Assembly: GCA_002395225.1 (NCBI GenBank)
Contig: DGWH01000092.1
Span: 23,835 to 87,834, forward strand
DNA from: Christensenella sp. UBA4263
GTDB lineage: Bacteria; Bacillota; Clostridia; Christensenellales; Aristaeellaceae
DNA: 64,000 bases
Direction of reading: 5' to 3'
Notes under the pieces: model-generated
What the model was told of the DNA's origin: nothing
Seen by the model: only the letters and a program-made list of their open reading frames with translations
The model's database searches: none
Shown: positions 8,688 to 17,089 of the stretch, in pieces
Numbering within the stretch: position 1 is the first letter of the stretch
How the letters are laid out: each line of letters begins with the position of its first letter
Position numbers and translations under genes: made by a program

Positions 8688-9282
8688 GCTCCTTAAAACC
8701 AGTGACTATATCGTGCTGGCCAATAAGACGCATCTGCTGGATGAGAACTATATTCCGCAGGACCTGGTGAAGGTAAAGGTACGGAAAATCAGTTCAACGC
8801 CCATTGAGATGCGGGAAGCGGCGTCGGATGCGCTTACGGCGCTGTTTGAGGCCGCCAAGGCAGACGGGATTTCCCTGTATGCCCATTCCGGATACCGGAG
8901 TTACCGGACCCAGAAGACGATGTACTACAACCGCCTGAAGAAGAACAACGGGAAAGACGACGGCGTTGTGGCGGTGCCCGGTTCATCGGACCATCAGACC
9001 GGTCTGGGAATTGATGTCATCAACAAGGCCGGCATCGGAAAGAAATTTACCAGTGCGTTCGCAAAGACGAAAGAGGGCATCTGGCTGGCCGAACACTGCT
9101 GGGACTTCGGATTCATTATCCGCTACCAGAAAGATAAGGAAGATCTGACCGAGATCATCTATGAGCCCTGGCATCTTCGCTACGTGGGTATTCAGGTTTC
9201 CGAATACCTCCGCCAGAGCAACCTCTGTCTGGAAGAGTTTACGGAGGAATGGCAGAGGGCCGTGCAGGCGTATGAAAACTGA
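8536..9282 (+). CDS. D-alanyl-D-alanine carboxypeptidase, M15B, copy 2, secreted
   Basis: A second M15B peptidase contains SDHQTGLGIDVIN and EPWHLRYVG, the same metal/catalytic set as its upstream neighbour. Translation probably starts at TTG 8536 (or TTG 8533), since AGGAGG lies at 8521-8526. This start gives a signal peptide, NRIRLGLMMLGLLILTGTGLA, while starting further upstream would place the ribosome binding site inside the gene. The gene overlaps copy 1 by about 150 bases in a different frame. It acts on cell-wall peptides outside the membrane. Confidence 0.88.
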   Translation: MNRIRLGLMMLGLLILTGTGLAERLDLATMENAEQAQTLIEKTWDYPIPYELLKTSDYIVLANKTHLLDENYIPQDLVKVKVRKISSTPIEMREAASDALTALFEAAKADGISLYAHSGYRSYRTQKTMYYNRLKKNNGKDDGVVAVPGSSDHQTGLGIDVINKAGIGKKFTSAFAKTKEGIWLAEHCWDFGFIIRYQKDKEDLTEIIYEPWHLRYVGIQVSEYLRQSNLCLEEFTEEWQRAVQAYEN

Positions 9283-9305
9283 GCACCGGGCGAATTCGAA
9301 TGAAA

Positions 9306-9334
9306 TTGACGATCATTCCTGAATAGGGTATAAT
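9306..9334 (+). promoter_or_regulatory. Promoter of galE
   Basis: TTGACG (9306-9311), a 17-base spacer and a perfect TATAAT (9329-9334), 77 bases before the galE ATG. Confidence 0.8.
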
Positions 9335-9410
9335 GCAGCTAACTGTCAGCAGCCTGTTCCCGGATTCTGTGAATCAGAACATGCGCTGAGATTGATTGGG
9401 AGGGTGTACA

Positions 9411-10424
9411 ATGACCATTCTATGTACGGGCGGTGCCGGATATATCGGCAGCCATACCTGTGTGGAGCTTCTGAATGCCGGTCACGAGGTCGTGATCGCG
9501 GATAACCTTTATAACAGCAACGTCCATGTTCTTGAGCGGATTGAGGAAATCACCGGGAAAAAGGTCCGGTTTTATGAGGCGGATGTCACGGATGCTGCCG
9601 CTGTTGCCCCGATCTTTGAGGAAAACAAGATCGATGCCATCATCCACTTTGCCGCCTATAAGGCGGTGGGCGAGTCCGTGGCCAAGCCGGTTGAGTATTA
9701 CCGGAACAATCTGGACTGCACGCTGACCATGCTGGAGGCCATGAAGAAGTATGACGTGCGCCGCTTCATCTTCAGCTCCTCCGCCACGGTCTACGGGATT
9801 CCGGATCATATGCCCCTGGATGAGACCATGCCCACCAGCGCCACCAACCCCTATGGCTGGACAAAATACATGAACGAGCGCATCCTGACGGATGCAGCCA
9901 AGGCAAACCCCGAATGGTCCATCGTGCTGCTCCGGTATTTCAATCCCATCGGAGCGCATGAGACCGGCCGGATCGGCGAAATGCCCAACGGCATCCCCAA
10001 CAACCTGTTCCCGTATATCCTTCAGGTTGCCCTTGGCAAGCTCCCGTATCTGCACGTATACGGCAATGACTACAACACCAAGGACGGCACCGGCGTGCGG
10101 GATTATATCCATGTCGTCGACCTGGCCAAGGGCCATGTTCTGGCGGCGGAGTATGCACAGACGCATACCGGCACAGAGGTCATCAATCTTGGCACGGGAC
10201 ACGGATACAGCGTGCTTGAGATTATCAAGACCTTTGAAAAGGTCAACGGAATTGAAATCCCGTACAAGATCGAAGCAAGAAGAGCCGGGGATATTGCCGA
10301 GTGCTATGCAGATGCCTCAAAGGCTAAGAAACTCTTGGGCTGGACTGCCACCAGGGAAATCGACGATATGTGCAGGGATGGCTGGCGCTGGCAGAAAAAC
10401 AACCCGAACGGATATGAAGGTTAA
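9411..10424 (+). CDS. galE: UDP-glucose 4-epimerase
   Basis: An extended short-chain dehydrogenase that interconverts UDP-glucose and UDP-galactose. The NAD-binding GGAGYIGS occurs at the N-terminus, and the active-site Ser/Tyr/Lys appear in SSSATVYG and YGWTKYMNE. The length is 337 residues from ATG 9411, as usual. ATG 9411 is preferred over TTG 9396 because GGGAGG lies at 9398-9403. It is transcribed alone from a strong promoter and ends at a hairpin terminator. It may serve galactose released by the alpha-galactosidase at 50082, or glycan synthesis. Confidence 0.95.
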   Translation: MTILCTGGAGYIGSHTCVELLNAGHEVVIADNLYNSNVHVLERIEEITGKKVRFYEADVTDAAAVAPIFEENKIDAIIHFAAYKAVGESVAKPVEYYRNNLDCTLTMLEAMKKYDVRRFIFSSSATVYGIPDHMPLDETMPTSATNPYGWTKYMNERILTDAAKANPEWSIVLLRYFNPIGAHETGRIGEMPNGIPNNLFPYILQVALGKLPYLHVYGNDYNTKDGTGVRDYIHVVDLAKGHVLAAEYAQTHTGTEVINLGTGHGYSVLEIIKTFEKVNGIEIPYKIEARRAGDIAECYADASKAKKLLGWTATREIDDMCRDGWRWQKNNPNGYEG

Positions 10425-10441
10425 CTGAATCAGAATACAAA

Positions 10442-10492
10442 AACAGGATTTCAGCGCCGGACATTGCCAGAGCATGAAATCCTGTTCCTTTT
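10442..10492 (+). terminator. Terminator after galE
   Basis: AACAGGATTTCA (10442-10453) pairs perfectly with TGAAATCCTGTT (10475-10486), followed by CCTTTT. Confidence 0.75.
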
Positions 10493-10502
10493 GAACGCAG
10501 AG

Positions 10503-10775
10503 AGTGGGCCTGCCGCCACAGCGGCAGTTTATCAAAGAATGTGCACCAGAAAAGCAGCGGTGCCATAAGACCAAACTATGGCTCATTGAGGAGTAGTGGC
10601 CCTGTCGCATAGCGACAGTTAAGTCAAATCCAGGCCTCATACAATGTTGATCCGGCAAACGACCAACATTGAGGCTCGCAAAGGAGTGGCCCTGTCACGC
10701 AGTGACAGTTAGGCAAATCCAGGCCTCATGCCATTGCTTCTTCGGCAAATGACAACTGTGAGGCCTGCAAAGGAG
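10503..10775 (+). repeat. Tandem array of three ~90-bp two-hairpin repeat units upstream of purB
   Basis: Three related units lie head to tail. Each opens with a 7-bp stem: CTGCCGC/GCGGCAG (10510-10527), CTGTCGC/GCGACAG (10602-10618), CTGTCAC/GTGACAG (10692-10708). The stem sequences differ but pairing is kept. Units 2 and 3 then share AAATCCAGGCCTCA, a second hairpin with a TCCGGC/TTCGGC centre, TGAGGC, and end in GCAAAGGAG. The last GCAAAGGAG is the ribosome binding site of purB. Related copies lie at 30311-30420 (minus), 38831-38925 and, degraded, at 42881-42925 (minus) and near 28478-28510. Unit 1 resembles the 38831 copy more than units 2 and 3. Confidence 0.85.
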
Positions 10776-10780
10776 AAACG

Positions 10781-12076
10781 ATGATAGATCGGTATACAAG
10801 CAAGCGCATGTCGGAGCTGTGGAGTCTTGAACACAAGTATCAGACATGGCTGGAGGTAGAGCTTCTGGCGACAGAGGCCTGGGCCGTGCTGGGCGCTGTT
10901 CCGCAGGAGGATGCGGTGAACATGCGCAGAAACGCACGTTTTACCGTTGAGCGGGTCGCTGAAATTGAGGAAAGCACCCGACATGATGTGGTGGCATTTA
11001 CACGCTGCGTGGCGGAGAGCCTGGGCGGGGAGAGCAAGTACCTGCACTTCGGGCTGACCAGCACCGACGTGGTGGATACGGCGATGTCCTGCACCGCCGT
11101 ACAGGCCTGCCGGTATCTGCTGGAGGATATCCGTGAAATGCGGGAGATTCTGAAAGCACAGGCGATCCGGTATAAACAGACGCCGATCATGGGCCGGACC
11201 CACGGCGTGCATGCGGAACCCACCACACTGGGGCTGAAGTTTGCCCTGTGGTATGAGGATATGGGCCGCAATCTTGACCGGATGGAGCATGCCCTTGAGA
11301 CCATCCGGGTCGGGAAGATCTCCGGCGCGGTGGGCACCTATGCCAATGTGGATCCCTTCGTCGAGCAGTACGTCTGCGAGCATCTGGGACTCAAGGCCGC
11401 GCCCATCAGCACGCAGGTGCTCCAGCGGGACAGGTACGCGGAGTTTTTATCCGCGGTCGCCATTACCGGTTCATGTCTTGAGAAGATCGCCCTTGAAATC
11501 CGGAGCCTGCAGCGAACGGAGATCCGTGAGGTGGAGGAACCGTTCCGCAAAGGGCAGAAAGGCTCCTCCGCCATGCCGCACAAGCGCAACCCGATCAACT
11601 GTGAAAAAGTCTGCGGCCTCTCACGGCTCCTGCGCGGCTATGCCATGACCGCCATGGAAGATGTGGCGCTGTGGCACGAGCGGGATATCAGTCATTCATC
11701 GGTTGAACGGATCATCCTGCCGGATGCCACCTCGCTCCTTGAGCATATGTTCATCACCATGAACCGTATCCTGAAGGACCTGTTTGTGTATCCGGAAAAC
11801 ATGCGCCGTTCCATGAGCATGTCCTATGATCTCCCGTACTCCCAGCAGGTCCTCCTGACCCTGATCGGCAGCGGAATGCTGCGGGAAACCGCGTATGATC
11901 TGGTTCAGAAATGTGCCATGCAGGCGTGGGAAGGTCAGGTTTCCTTTAAACAGCTGATCCTTGAGAATGAGGAGATCCGGAAGCATCTCTCGCAGGAGCA
12001 GATCAATGCGTGTTTTGAGCTCTCGCATCATCTGAGGCATGTGGATGAGATCTACCATCGGCTCGGCCTTGAATGA
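10781..12076 (+). CDS. purB: Adenylosuccinate lyase
   Basis: The enzyme of the fumarase/aspartase superfamily acts twice in purine synthesis, on SAICAR and on adenylosuccinate, releasing fumarate. The signature GSSAMPHKRNP is at residues 261-271, and the active-site regions GRTHGVHAEPTT and TSTDVVDT are present. The 431-residue length is normal. ATG 10781 follows AAAGGAG, which is the 3' end of the repeat array described above. No other pur genes adjoin it, so it seems monocistronic and may be controlled through that leader. Confidence 0.95.
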   Translation: MIDRYTSKRMSELWSLEHKYQTWLEVELLATEAWAVLGAVPQEDAVNMRRNARFTVERVAEIEESTRHDVVAFTRCVAESLGGESKYLHFGLTSTDVVDTAMSCTAVQACRYLLEDIREMREILKAQAIRYKQTPIMGRTHGVHAEPTTLGLKFALWYEDMGRNLDRMEHALETIRVGKISGAVGTYANVDPFVEQYVCEHLGLKAAPISTQVLQRDRYAEFLSAVAITGSCLEKIALEIRSLQRTEIREVEEPFRKGQKGSSAMPHKRNPINCEKVCGLSRLLRGYAMTAMEDVALWHERDISHSSVERIILPDATSLLEHMFITMNRILKDLFVYPENMRRSMSMSYDLPYSQQVLLTLIGSGMLRETAYDLVQKCAMQAWEGQVSFKQLILENEEIRKHLSQEQINACFELSHHLRHVDEIYHRLGLE

Positions 12077-12149
12077 GCAGACAGCCCTTTTTCATCACCC
12101 CGGGAAAACCCGAACAGCCTGGGCAGCGGCCATGCAAAAAAAATAACTG

Positions 12150-12178
12150 TTGTTTCTTTTGACATGGTATTATATAAT
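12150..12178 (+). promoter_or_regulatory. Promoter upstream of the receiver-like gene
   Basis: TTGTTT (12150-12155), a 17-base spacer and TATAAT (12173-12178), 37 bases before ATG 12216. Confidence 0.6.
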
Positions 12179-12215
12179 GTTTTCTGGATTAGTTTTGCCT
12201 GAATCAGGAGGATGT

Positions 12216-13022
12216 ATGTACAGATTACTTCTTGTGACAGACAAGCCGGATATATGCACGCTTTACAATGAATATCCGGATTGGGAAGCCCAGGGCTTTG
12301 AAAAACCAACTGTAATGAAGAATGCCGAAGCGGGCATTCATCAGTTGACGAATGGGCATTTTGACGTGGTCTCATGGCTTCTGCCCGTCAGTGAAGGAAA
12401 GCAGATGGCTTCGTTTATTACCAAGAAGCCGGACATCATGGGAATTGAAACAATGCGGGATGCCCGGCTGCTTCGGCGGGAGCTGGGAAATGCCCGGCGC
12501 GAGCTGGCGACAAGGGATGCCCAGCGGCAGGTTTCACAGCCGGATGATGTCATGAAAGTCATGAGTTCCCGCTTTTTCTGCGATCTTCTCCGTGGAGACG
12601 GATTTACGGAAAAGCAGGTGGATGAAAAACTGCATACGCTGGGACTGGTGGATATCGATCCGGTCAGGCCCATTGCCATTGCCTCTTTCCGTCTGCCTCA
12701 GGGAGATTTCTTTCTGGCCGAGGTCTGGCAGTATGGCCGGGACCGGCTTGAAAACGCACTTCGGAATATCTTTGAAAACACGGGAGACCGGGACATTTAT
12801 TGTGTCATGCTCATGATCAACCCGCATCACATGCGCATTCTGGCCATTCCGCATAAGGATATTTCAGAAAAAGACGTGTATGCGGAGATGGTTTCGCACC
12901 TTGAGGCGTGCAGGACCAATCTTGAACAGTATTTTGAATTAACCATGAATATCAGGCGGATGCATGCCTATTCGAGTCTTTATGAGCTGGCGCTGGAGAA
13001 CCTTCAGAGAACAGCCCATTAA
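12216..13022 (+). CDS. Unknown protein with receiver-like N-terminus
   Basis: The product (268 aa from ATG 12216, after CAGGAGG) is soluble. Its beginning, MYRLLLVTDKPDICTLYNEY, resembles the first strand and helix of response-regulator receivers such as YesN, but the acidic pocket is poor and no phospho-acceptor Asp is evident where expected. A predicted helical stretch near residues 90-115 (LRRELGNARRELATRDAQRQ) is rich in Arg and Glu. The C-terminal half is an alpha/beta region without a DNA-binding domain that I recognise. It has its own promoter and precedes phoH by 33 bases. A degenerate two-component output protein is the best guess. Confidence 0.6.
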   Translation: MYRLLLVTDKPDICTLYNEYPDWEAQGFEKPTVMKNAEAGIHQLTNGHFDVVSWLLPVSEGKQMASFITKKPDIMGIETMRDARLLRRELGNARRELATRDAQRQVSQPDDVMKVMSSRFFCDLLRGDGFTEKQVDEKLHTLGLVDIDPVRPIAIASFRLPQGDFFLAEVWQYGRDRLENALRNIFENTGDRDIYCVMLMINPHHMRILAIPHKDISEKDVYAEMVSHLEACRTNLEQYFELTMNIRRMHAYSSLYELALENLQRTAH

Positions 13023-13055
13023 AACAGCCTGATTTCATTTCAAAGGGGTTTGGAT

Positions 13056-14072
13056 GTGAGCGAACAGTTGGAGAATGTGACAAGGCCGGACCTTTTTCAG
13101 TCACTCTTCGGCAACGGAGATGAAAACATGCGCCGCCTTGAGTCACTGATGCATGTTCATATAGAACTCAGAAACGGGACCATTGTCGTTGAGGGCGGGG
13201 ATGCCGGAATGGTTGACCTGACCAATGAGATTATCAACCGCCTGTACCGTCTGGTTCTGGATAAGGAACATGTGGACCCGGCAGTCGTCAGTTATGCCGT
13301 ACAGCTCGCGGAGAAAGGCGAGCTGGATAAAATTGATTCACTGTATAAAGAGGTTGTGGCCAGTACGTTCCGCGGCAGGCCCATCCGCTGCAAAACACTG
13401 GGGCAGCTGGCCTATGTCGATGCGGTCAAAAATCATACCCTGACCTTTGCCGTCGGGCCTGCCGGAACCGGAAAAACCTATCTGGCCGTGGCCATGGCGG
13501 TCAGCGCCCTCAAGGGGAAACAGGTGGAGCGGATTATTCTGACGCGTCCGGCCGTTGAGGCAGGGGAAAAGCTGGGCTTTCTTCCCGGCGACCTGAATCA
13601 GAAAGTCGATCCGTATCTGAGACCGCTGTATGATGCCATGTATGACCTTCTGGGCGCGGATACGGCCCAGCGCCTCCAGGAGCGGGGCGTCATTGAGGTG
13701 GCACCGCTGGCGTACATGCGCGGCCGCACCCTTTCGGACGCCTTTATCATCCTGGATGAGGCACAGAATACGACCCGGGAGCAGATGAAGATGTTCCTGA
13801 CACGCCTGGGATTCCGTTCAAAGGTGATCGTCACCGGCGACCCTTCGCAGAAGGATCTGGGGTACGGAAAGCAGAGCGGCCTGGATGAGGCGCTCCGGGT
13901 TCTAAGGGAGGTAAAGGAAATCGCCATTATGGAACTGACCGCACATGATGTGGTCCGTCATGAGCTGGTGCAGAAGATCGTCGAAGCGTACAGTGCCTAT
14001 GCTGCAAAGAAGGAGGCTGAACATGGAAGGAAAACCGACTTCACCTCAGCTGCTGCAGAATCTGAACCGTAG
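13056..14072 (+). CDS. phoH: PhoH-family P-loop ATPase
   Basis: This cytoplasmic ATPase of the PhoH-like family is commonly encoded with ybeY and era and is linked to RNA metabolism. Walker A is GPAGTGKT (residues 134-141), and Walker B is AFIILDEAQNTT. GTG 13056 is preferred over TTG 13050 because AAGGGG ends at 13048. The 338-residue length is typical. Its end overlaps the following HD-domain gene by 50 bases, so the phoH-pgpH-ybeY-era genes look like one translationally coupled operon. Confidence 0.92.
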   Translation: MSEQLENVTRPDLFQSLFGNGDENMRRLESLMHVHIELRNGTIVVEGGDAGMVDLTNEIINRLYRLVLDKEHVDPAVVSYAVQLAEKGELDKIDSLYKEVVASTFRGRPIRCKTLGQLAYVDAVKNHTLTFAVGPAGTGKTYLAVAMAVSALKGKQVERIILTRPAVEAGEKLGFLPGDLNQKVDPYLRPLYDAMYDLLGADTAQRLQERGVIEVAPLAYMRGRTLSDAFIILDEAQNTTREQMKMFLTRLGFRSKVIVTGDPSQKDLGYGKQSGLDEALRVLREVKEIAIMELTAHDVVRHELVQKIVEAYSAYAAKKEAEHGRKTDFTSAAAESEP

Positions 14073-16176
14073 AAGCAAACAGGTCATATTCACCGTTGTT
14101 CTGTATCTGATTCTGGTGTTTATCTGCCTGATTTCCGTTGTTCCCACACAGTATGACCTCAACGTCGGCGAAGTATCCCCGGTAACCATTACCGCCAGCA
14201 AGGATGTGGTGGATGAGCTGACCACGGAGCGCCGGCGCAAGGCCGCCGCGGATGCCGTTTCACCCGTCTATTATAAGGATGATACGGTCAGCGATACGGT
14301 ACTGGCAAATATCGAAAAGGTTTTCTCCGAACTGCGGTCCGTCCGGGAACTGGGACAGCAGATCCGTTCCTCCTGGACCACCCGGACCGGTACCTTTACC
14401 GATGATGACTATGCACAGGCGCAGAAGCTCCTCAGTGTCATCACGCTTTCCAATTATCAGCTGCAGACGCTGATGCGGACCGATGAATCGGATTTCGAAT
14501 CCCTTTACCGCAGTCTGACCAGCGCCGCCAGAACCGCCCTGGTATCCACCATCACGGAGGGACAGCTGGGGGATGCCATCAGCAACATTCAGCAGATTGT
14601 GGCATACAATACCCGGACAGACCTGTGGTATAATGTCGCCATTCCGATCCTCCGGGGAACCCTTCAGCCGAATATGCTCATCGACCAGCAGGTCACCGAG
14701 GAGAACCGGCAGAAGGCACGGGATGCGGTGGAACCCACGGTCTATAAAAAAGATCAGAACGTGGTCGTCAAAGGGGACCGCGTCACCACGGAAAAGTACG
14801 CAGTTCTTGATGCCCTTGGTCTTCTGGCCGGAAAGAAAACCGATTATTTCCTCTATATCAGCTCATCCGTGCTGATTCTTTCCTTCCTGGCGCTGACCTA
14901 TCTCTATATTTACCTGTTTATCCCCAAAATCTTCCAGGATGCCAAAAGTGCGCTGGTCATGGGCATCTCGCTCATTCTGACCCTGGTCCTGTGTATCCTG
15001 ATGGGAATGTACATTGACCTTTCCACCATGCCGATGCTGCTGGCCGCCATGCTGGTGGTCAATCTGCTGGGAGCGCGTGAGGCCTATGCGGTCAATTTCC
15101 TTCTTTCGCTCATTCTGACTTTTGTCACCATGAAGCGCTCGGATTTTGAAACCTCACAGATGCTGGGGGTTCTGCTGGCCAGCACACTGGGCGGCATTCT
15201 GGTGATTTTCCTGATGCGCCGGAACAGCACGCGCATCTTCGTCATCATCGACGGTCTGATCGCCGGCTTCTTCCAGCTGATCCTGCTGGCCTGTGTCCTG
15301 ACGCTCAGTTCAAGCGATACAAGCGATGTCTTTGCCCGGTCCATGTGGGTGATCATGGGCGCACTGTTTTCTGCCATTGTCTGTATCGGCCTGCAGTCCG
15401 TCTTTGAAAGCCTGTTTAACCTGACCACGCCCTCCAAGCTGATTGAGCTCTCCAGTCCCAGCCAGCCGCTTCTCAAGCGGCTCATGATTGAGACGCCGGG
15501 CACCTATCATCATTCCATGGTCGTTGCCAATCTGGCAGAGGCCGCGGCGGAAGCGGTCGGCGCCAATGCGCTTCTTTGCCGGGTAGGCGCGTATTATCAT
15601 GATATCGGCAAGCTGATCCGTCCCATGTATTTCAAGGAGAATCAGATGGGGGAAAATCCCCATGATCATACGGATCCGCGGGTGTCAACCGCCATTCTGA
15701 CCGAGCATACCCTTGACGGGGTTGAACTGGCGAAAAAGCATCATCTGCCGGAACCCATCATCGACATGATTCGTCAGCATCACGGGGATACGCCGGTCAT
15801 GTACTTCTATGCCAAGGCGGTCCAGCAGTACGGGGAGGAGAATGTCGATATTGCCGAATTCCGCTATGCCGGTCCGAAACCGCAGAGCGCGGAGGCCGGC
15901 ATCCTCATGATGGCCGACACCGTCGAGGCGGCGGTCCGCTCCATTCCGGAGCCGACCCATGAGAAGATCTCCCAGATGATCCGCAAGCTGATCCGCGGAA
16001 AGATGGAAGATGGCCAGCTGGATGACTGTCCGCTGACCTTCAGGGATATCGGCCGGATCACCTTTGCCTTTGAGACCGTCCTCCAGGGCGTGTTCCATGA
16101 ACGTATTGAATATCCGGACCTGAACAAGATCCGCGAAAGATCGCGCAAAAAGAAACAACAGATGGTGCAGAAATGA
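14023..16176 (+). CDS. pgpH: 7TMR-HD membrane phosphodiesterase (PgpH-like, c-di-AMP)
   Basis: The architecture is that of PgpH: one N-terminal membrane segment (about residues 18-38), an extracellular region, a cluster of about seven membrane helices (about 285-475) and a cytoplasmic HD domain. HD-domain residues include HHSM near 496 and the metal pair H526-D527 in YYHDIGK. PgpH homologues hydrolyse cyclic di-AMP. ATG 14023 is set by AGGAGG at 14011-14016 and yields 717 residues, overlapping phoH. The stop overlaps the ybeY start (ATGA). Confidence 0.9.
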   Translation: MEGKPTSPQLLQNLNRRSKQVIFTVVLYLILVFICLISVVPTQYDLNVGEVSPVTITASKDVVDELTTERRRKAAADAVSPVYYKDDTVSDTVLANIEKVFSELRSVRELGQQIRSSWTTRTGTFTDDDYAQAQKLLSVITLSNYQLQTLMRTDESDFESLYRSLTSAARTALVSTITEGQLGDAISNIQQIVAYNTRTDLWYNVAIPILRGTLQPNMLIDQQVTEENRQKARDAVEPTVYKKDQNVVVKGDRVTTEKYAVLDALGLLAGKKTDYFLYISSSVLILSFLALTYLYIYLFIPKIFQDAKSALVMGISLILTLVLCILMGMYIDLSTMPMLLAAMLVVNLLGAREAYAVNFLLSLILTFVTMKRSDFETSQMLGVLLASTLGGILVIFLMRRNSTRIFVIIDGLIAGFFQLILLACVLTLSSSDTSDVFARSMWVIMGALFSAIVCIGLQSVFESLFNLTTPSKLIELSSPSQPLLKRLMIETPGTYHHSMVVANLAEAAAEAVGANALLCRVGAYYHDIGKLIRPMYFKENQMGENPHDHTDPRVSTAILTEHTLDGVELAKKHHLPEPIIDMIRQHHGDTPVMYFYAKAVQQYGEENVDIAEFRYAGPKPQSAEAGILMMADTVEAAVRSIPEPTHEKISQMIRKLIRGKMEDGQLDDCPLTFRDIGRITFAFETVLQGVFHERIEYPDLNKIRERSRKKKQQMVQK

Positions 16177-17072
16177 TCATTCTTGAAATTGAGGACAGCC
16201 GGCACTTTCTCCGGGCGGAGGATGAGGAACTGATGCGGCGGTGTGCGGAGTCCGCGCTTGCCGTCGAGGGCCTGGCCCTGCCGGTAGTGGTATACTGCCG
16301 GATCACGGATGACCGGGAGATTCAGGTGATAAACCGGGAACAGCGGGAAACAGACCGTTCCACCGATGTTCTTTCCTTCCCGAGCGTTGCCTATCCCGCG
16401 GGACAGACCGCCCGGAATGCCCGGGCGCTGCTTGAGGCAGAGTATGATCCGGAGATGAACGCCTTCTTTCTGGGGGACATCATTCTTTCCCATGAACATG
16501 TGGTAGCGCAGGCACAGGAATACGGACATTCCCTCAGCCGGGAAACCGGCTATCTGCTGACCCATGCCATGTTTCATCTGATGGGATATGACCACATGAA
16601 CGACCATGACCGGATGGTCATGCGTGCCCATGAAAAGGCTGCCATGAATGCAGTCGGTCTTTTTCGAGAGGAGGAAAACAGATTGACAGATGAGGAACTG
16701 ATCACGCTGGCCTATGAAGCGCGTGAATTTGCCTATGCTCCTTATTCGGAATACAAAGTCGGGGCAGCGCTGCTGTGTGAGGATGGCCGCGTGTTCAAAG
16801 GCTGCAATATCGAGAATGCAGCCTATCCGAATACCTACTGTGCCGAGCGCACGGCACTGGTCAAGGCAGTCAGCGAGGGGGCCAGGAAGTTTACCAAGCT
16901 GGCGATTACCGGCAGCGGTTCGACGCCCTATCCCTGCGGGGCATGCCGTCAGTCCCTGTATGAATTTGCGCCGGACCTGGAAATCCTGATTGCCTGGGAT
17001 GGAAATGTCATCCATACCTCTCTGCCGGAACTGCTGCCGAACGGCTTTGGCCCCTCATCACTTGGAAAGTAA
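16173..17072 (+). CDS. ybeY-cdd: YbeY endoribonuclease fused in frame to cytidine deaminase
   Basis: Residues 1-165 are YbeY, the zinc-dependent 16S rRNA maturation/quality-control RNase, with HAMFHLMGYDH providing H131, H135 and H141. Residues 171-299 form a complete cytidine deaminase with the zinc site C223-A-E225 and C255/C258 (PCGACRQ). These are normally separate neighbouring genes between phoH/pgpH and era. Here no stop separates them. An internal TTG at 16683, in frame and 8 bases after AGAGGAGG, would give a normal 129-residue deaminase by itself. Both a fusion and a free deaminase may be made. Confidence 0.93.
   Translation: MIILEIEDSRHFLRAEDEELMRRCAESALAVEGLALPVVVYCRITDDREIQVINREQRETDRSTDVLSFPSVAYPAGQTARNARALLEAEYDPEMNAFFLGDIILSHEHVVAQAQEYGHSLSRETGYLLTHAMFHLMGYDHMNDHDRMVMRAHEKAAMNAVGLFREEENRLTDEELITLAYEAREFAYAPYSEYKVGAALLCEDGRVFKGCNIENAAYPNTYCAERTALVKAVSEGARKFTKLAITGSGSTPYPCGACRQSLYEFAPDLEILIAWDGNVIHTSLPELLPNGFGPSSLGK
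16667..16685 (+). promoter_or_regulatory. Internal ribosome binding site and TTG start for free cytidine deaminase
   Basis: AGAGGAGG (16667-16674), an 8-base gap and TTG (16683-16685) sit inside the ybeY-cdd frame exactly at the domain junction. The spacing is ideal. It looks like the ancestral cdd start kept after loss of the ybeY stop. Confidence 0.65.
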
Positions 17073-17089
17073 GAAAGGAACTGTCATAA

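Noticed and set aside
10503..10775. CRISPR array
   Set aside because: Units are about 90 bp, diverge from each other, contain two hairpins each and have no short identical repeats with unique spacers; no cas genes are present.
12159..12178. TTGACA plus TATAAT as one promoter
   Set aside because: The two boxes are only 8 bases apart; the TATAAT instead pairs with TTGTTT at 12150 with a 17-base spacer.
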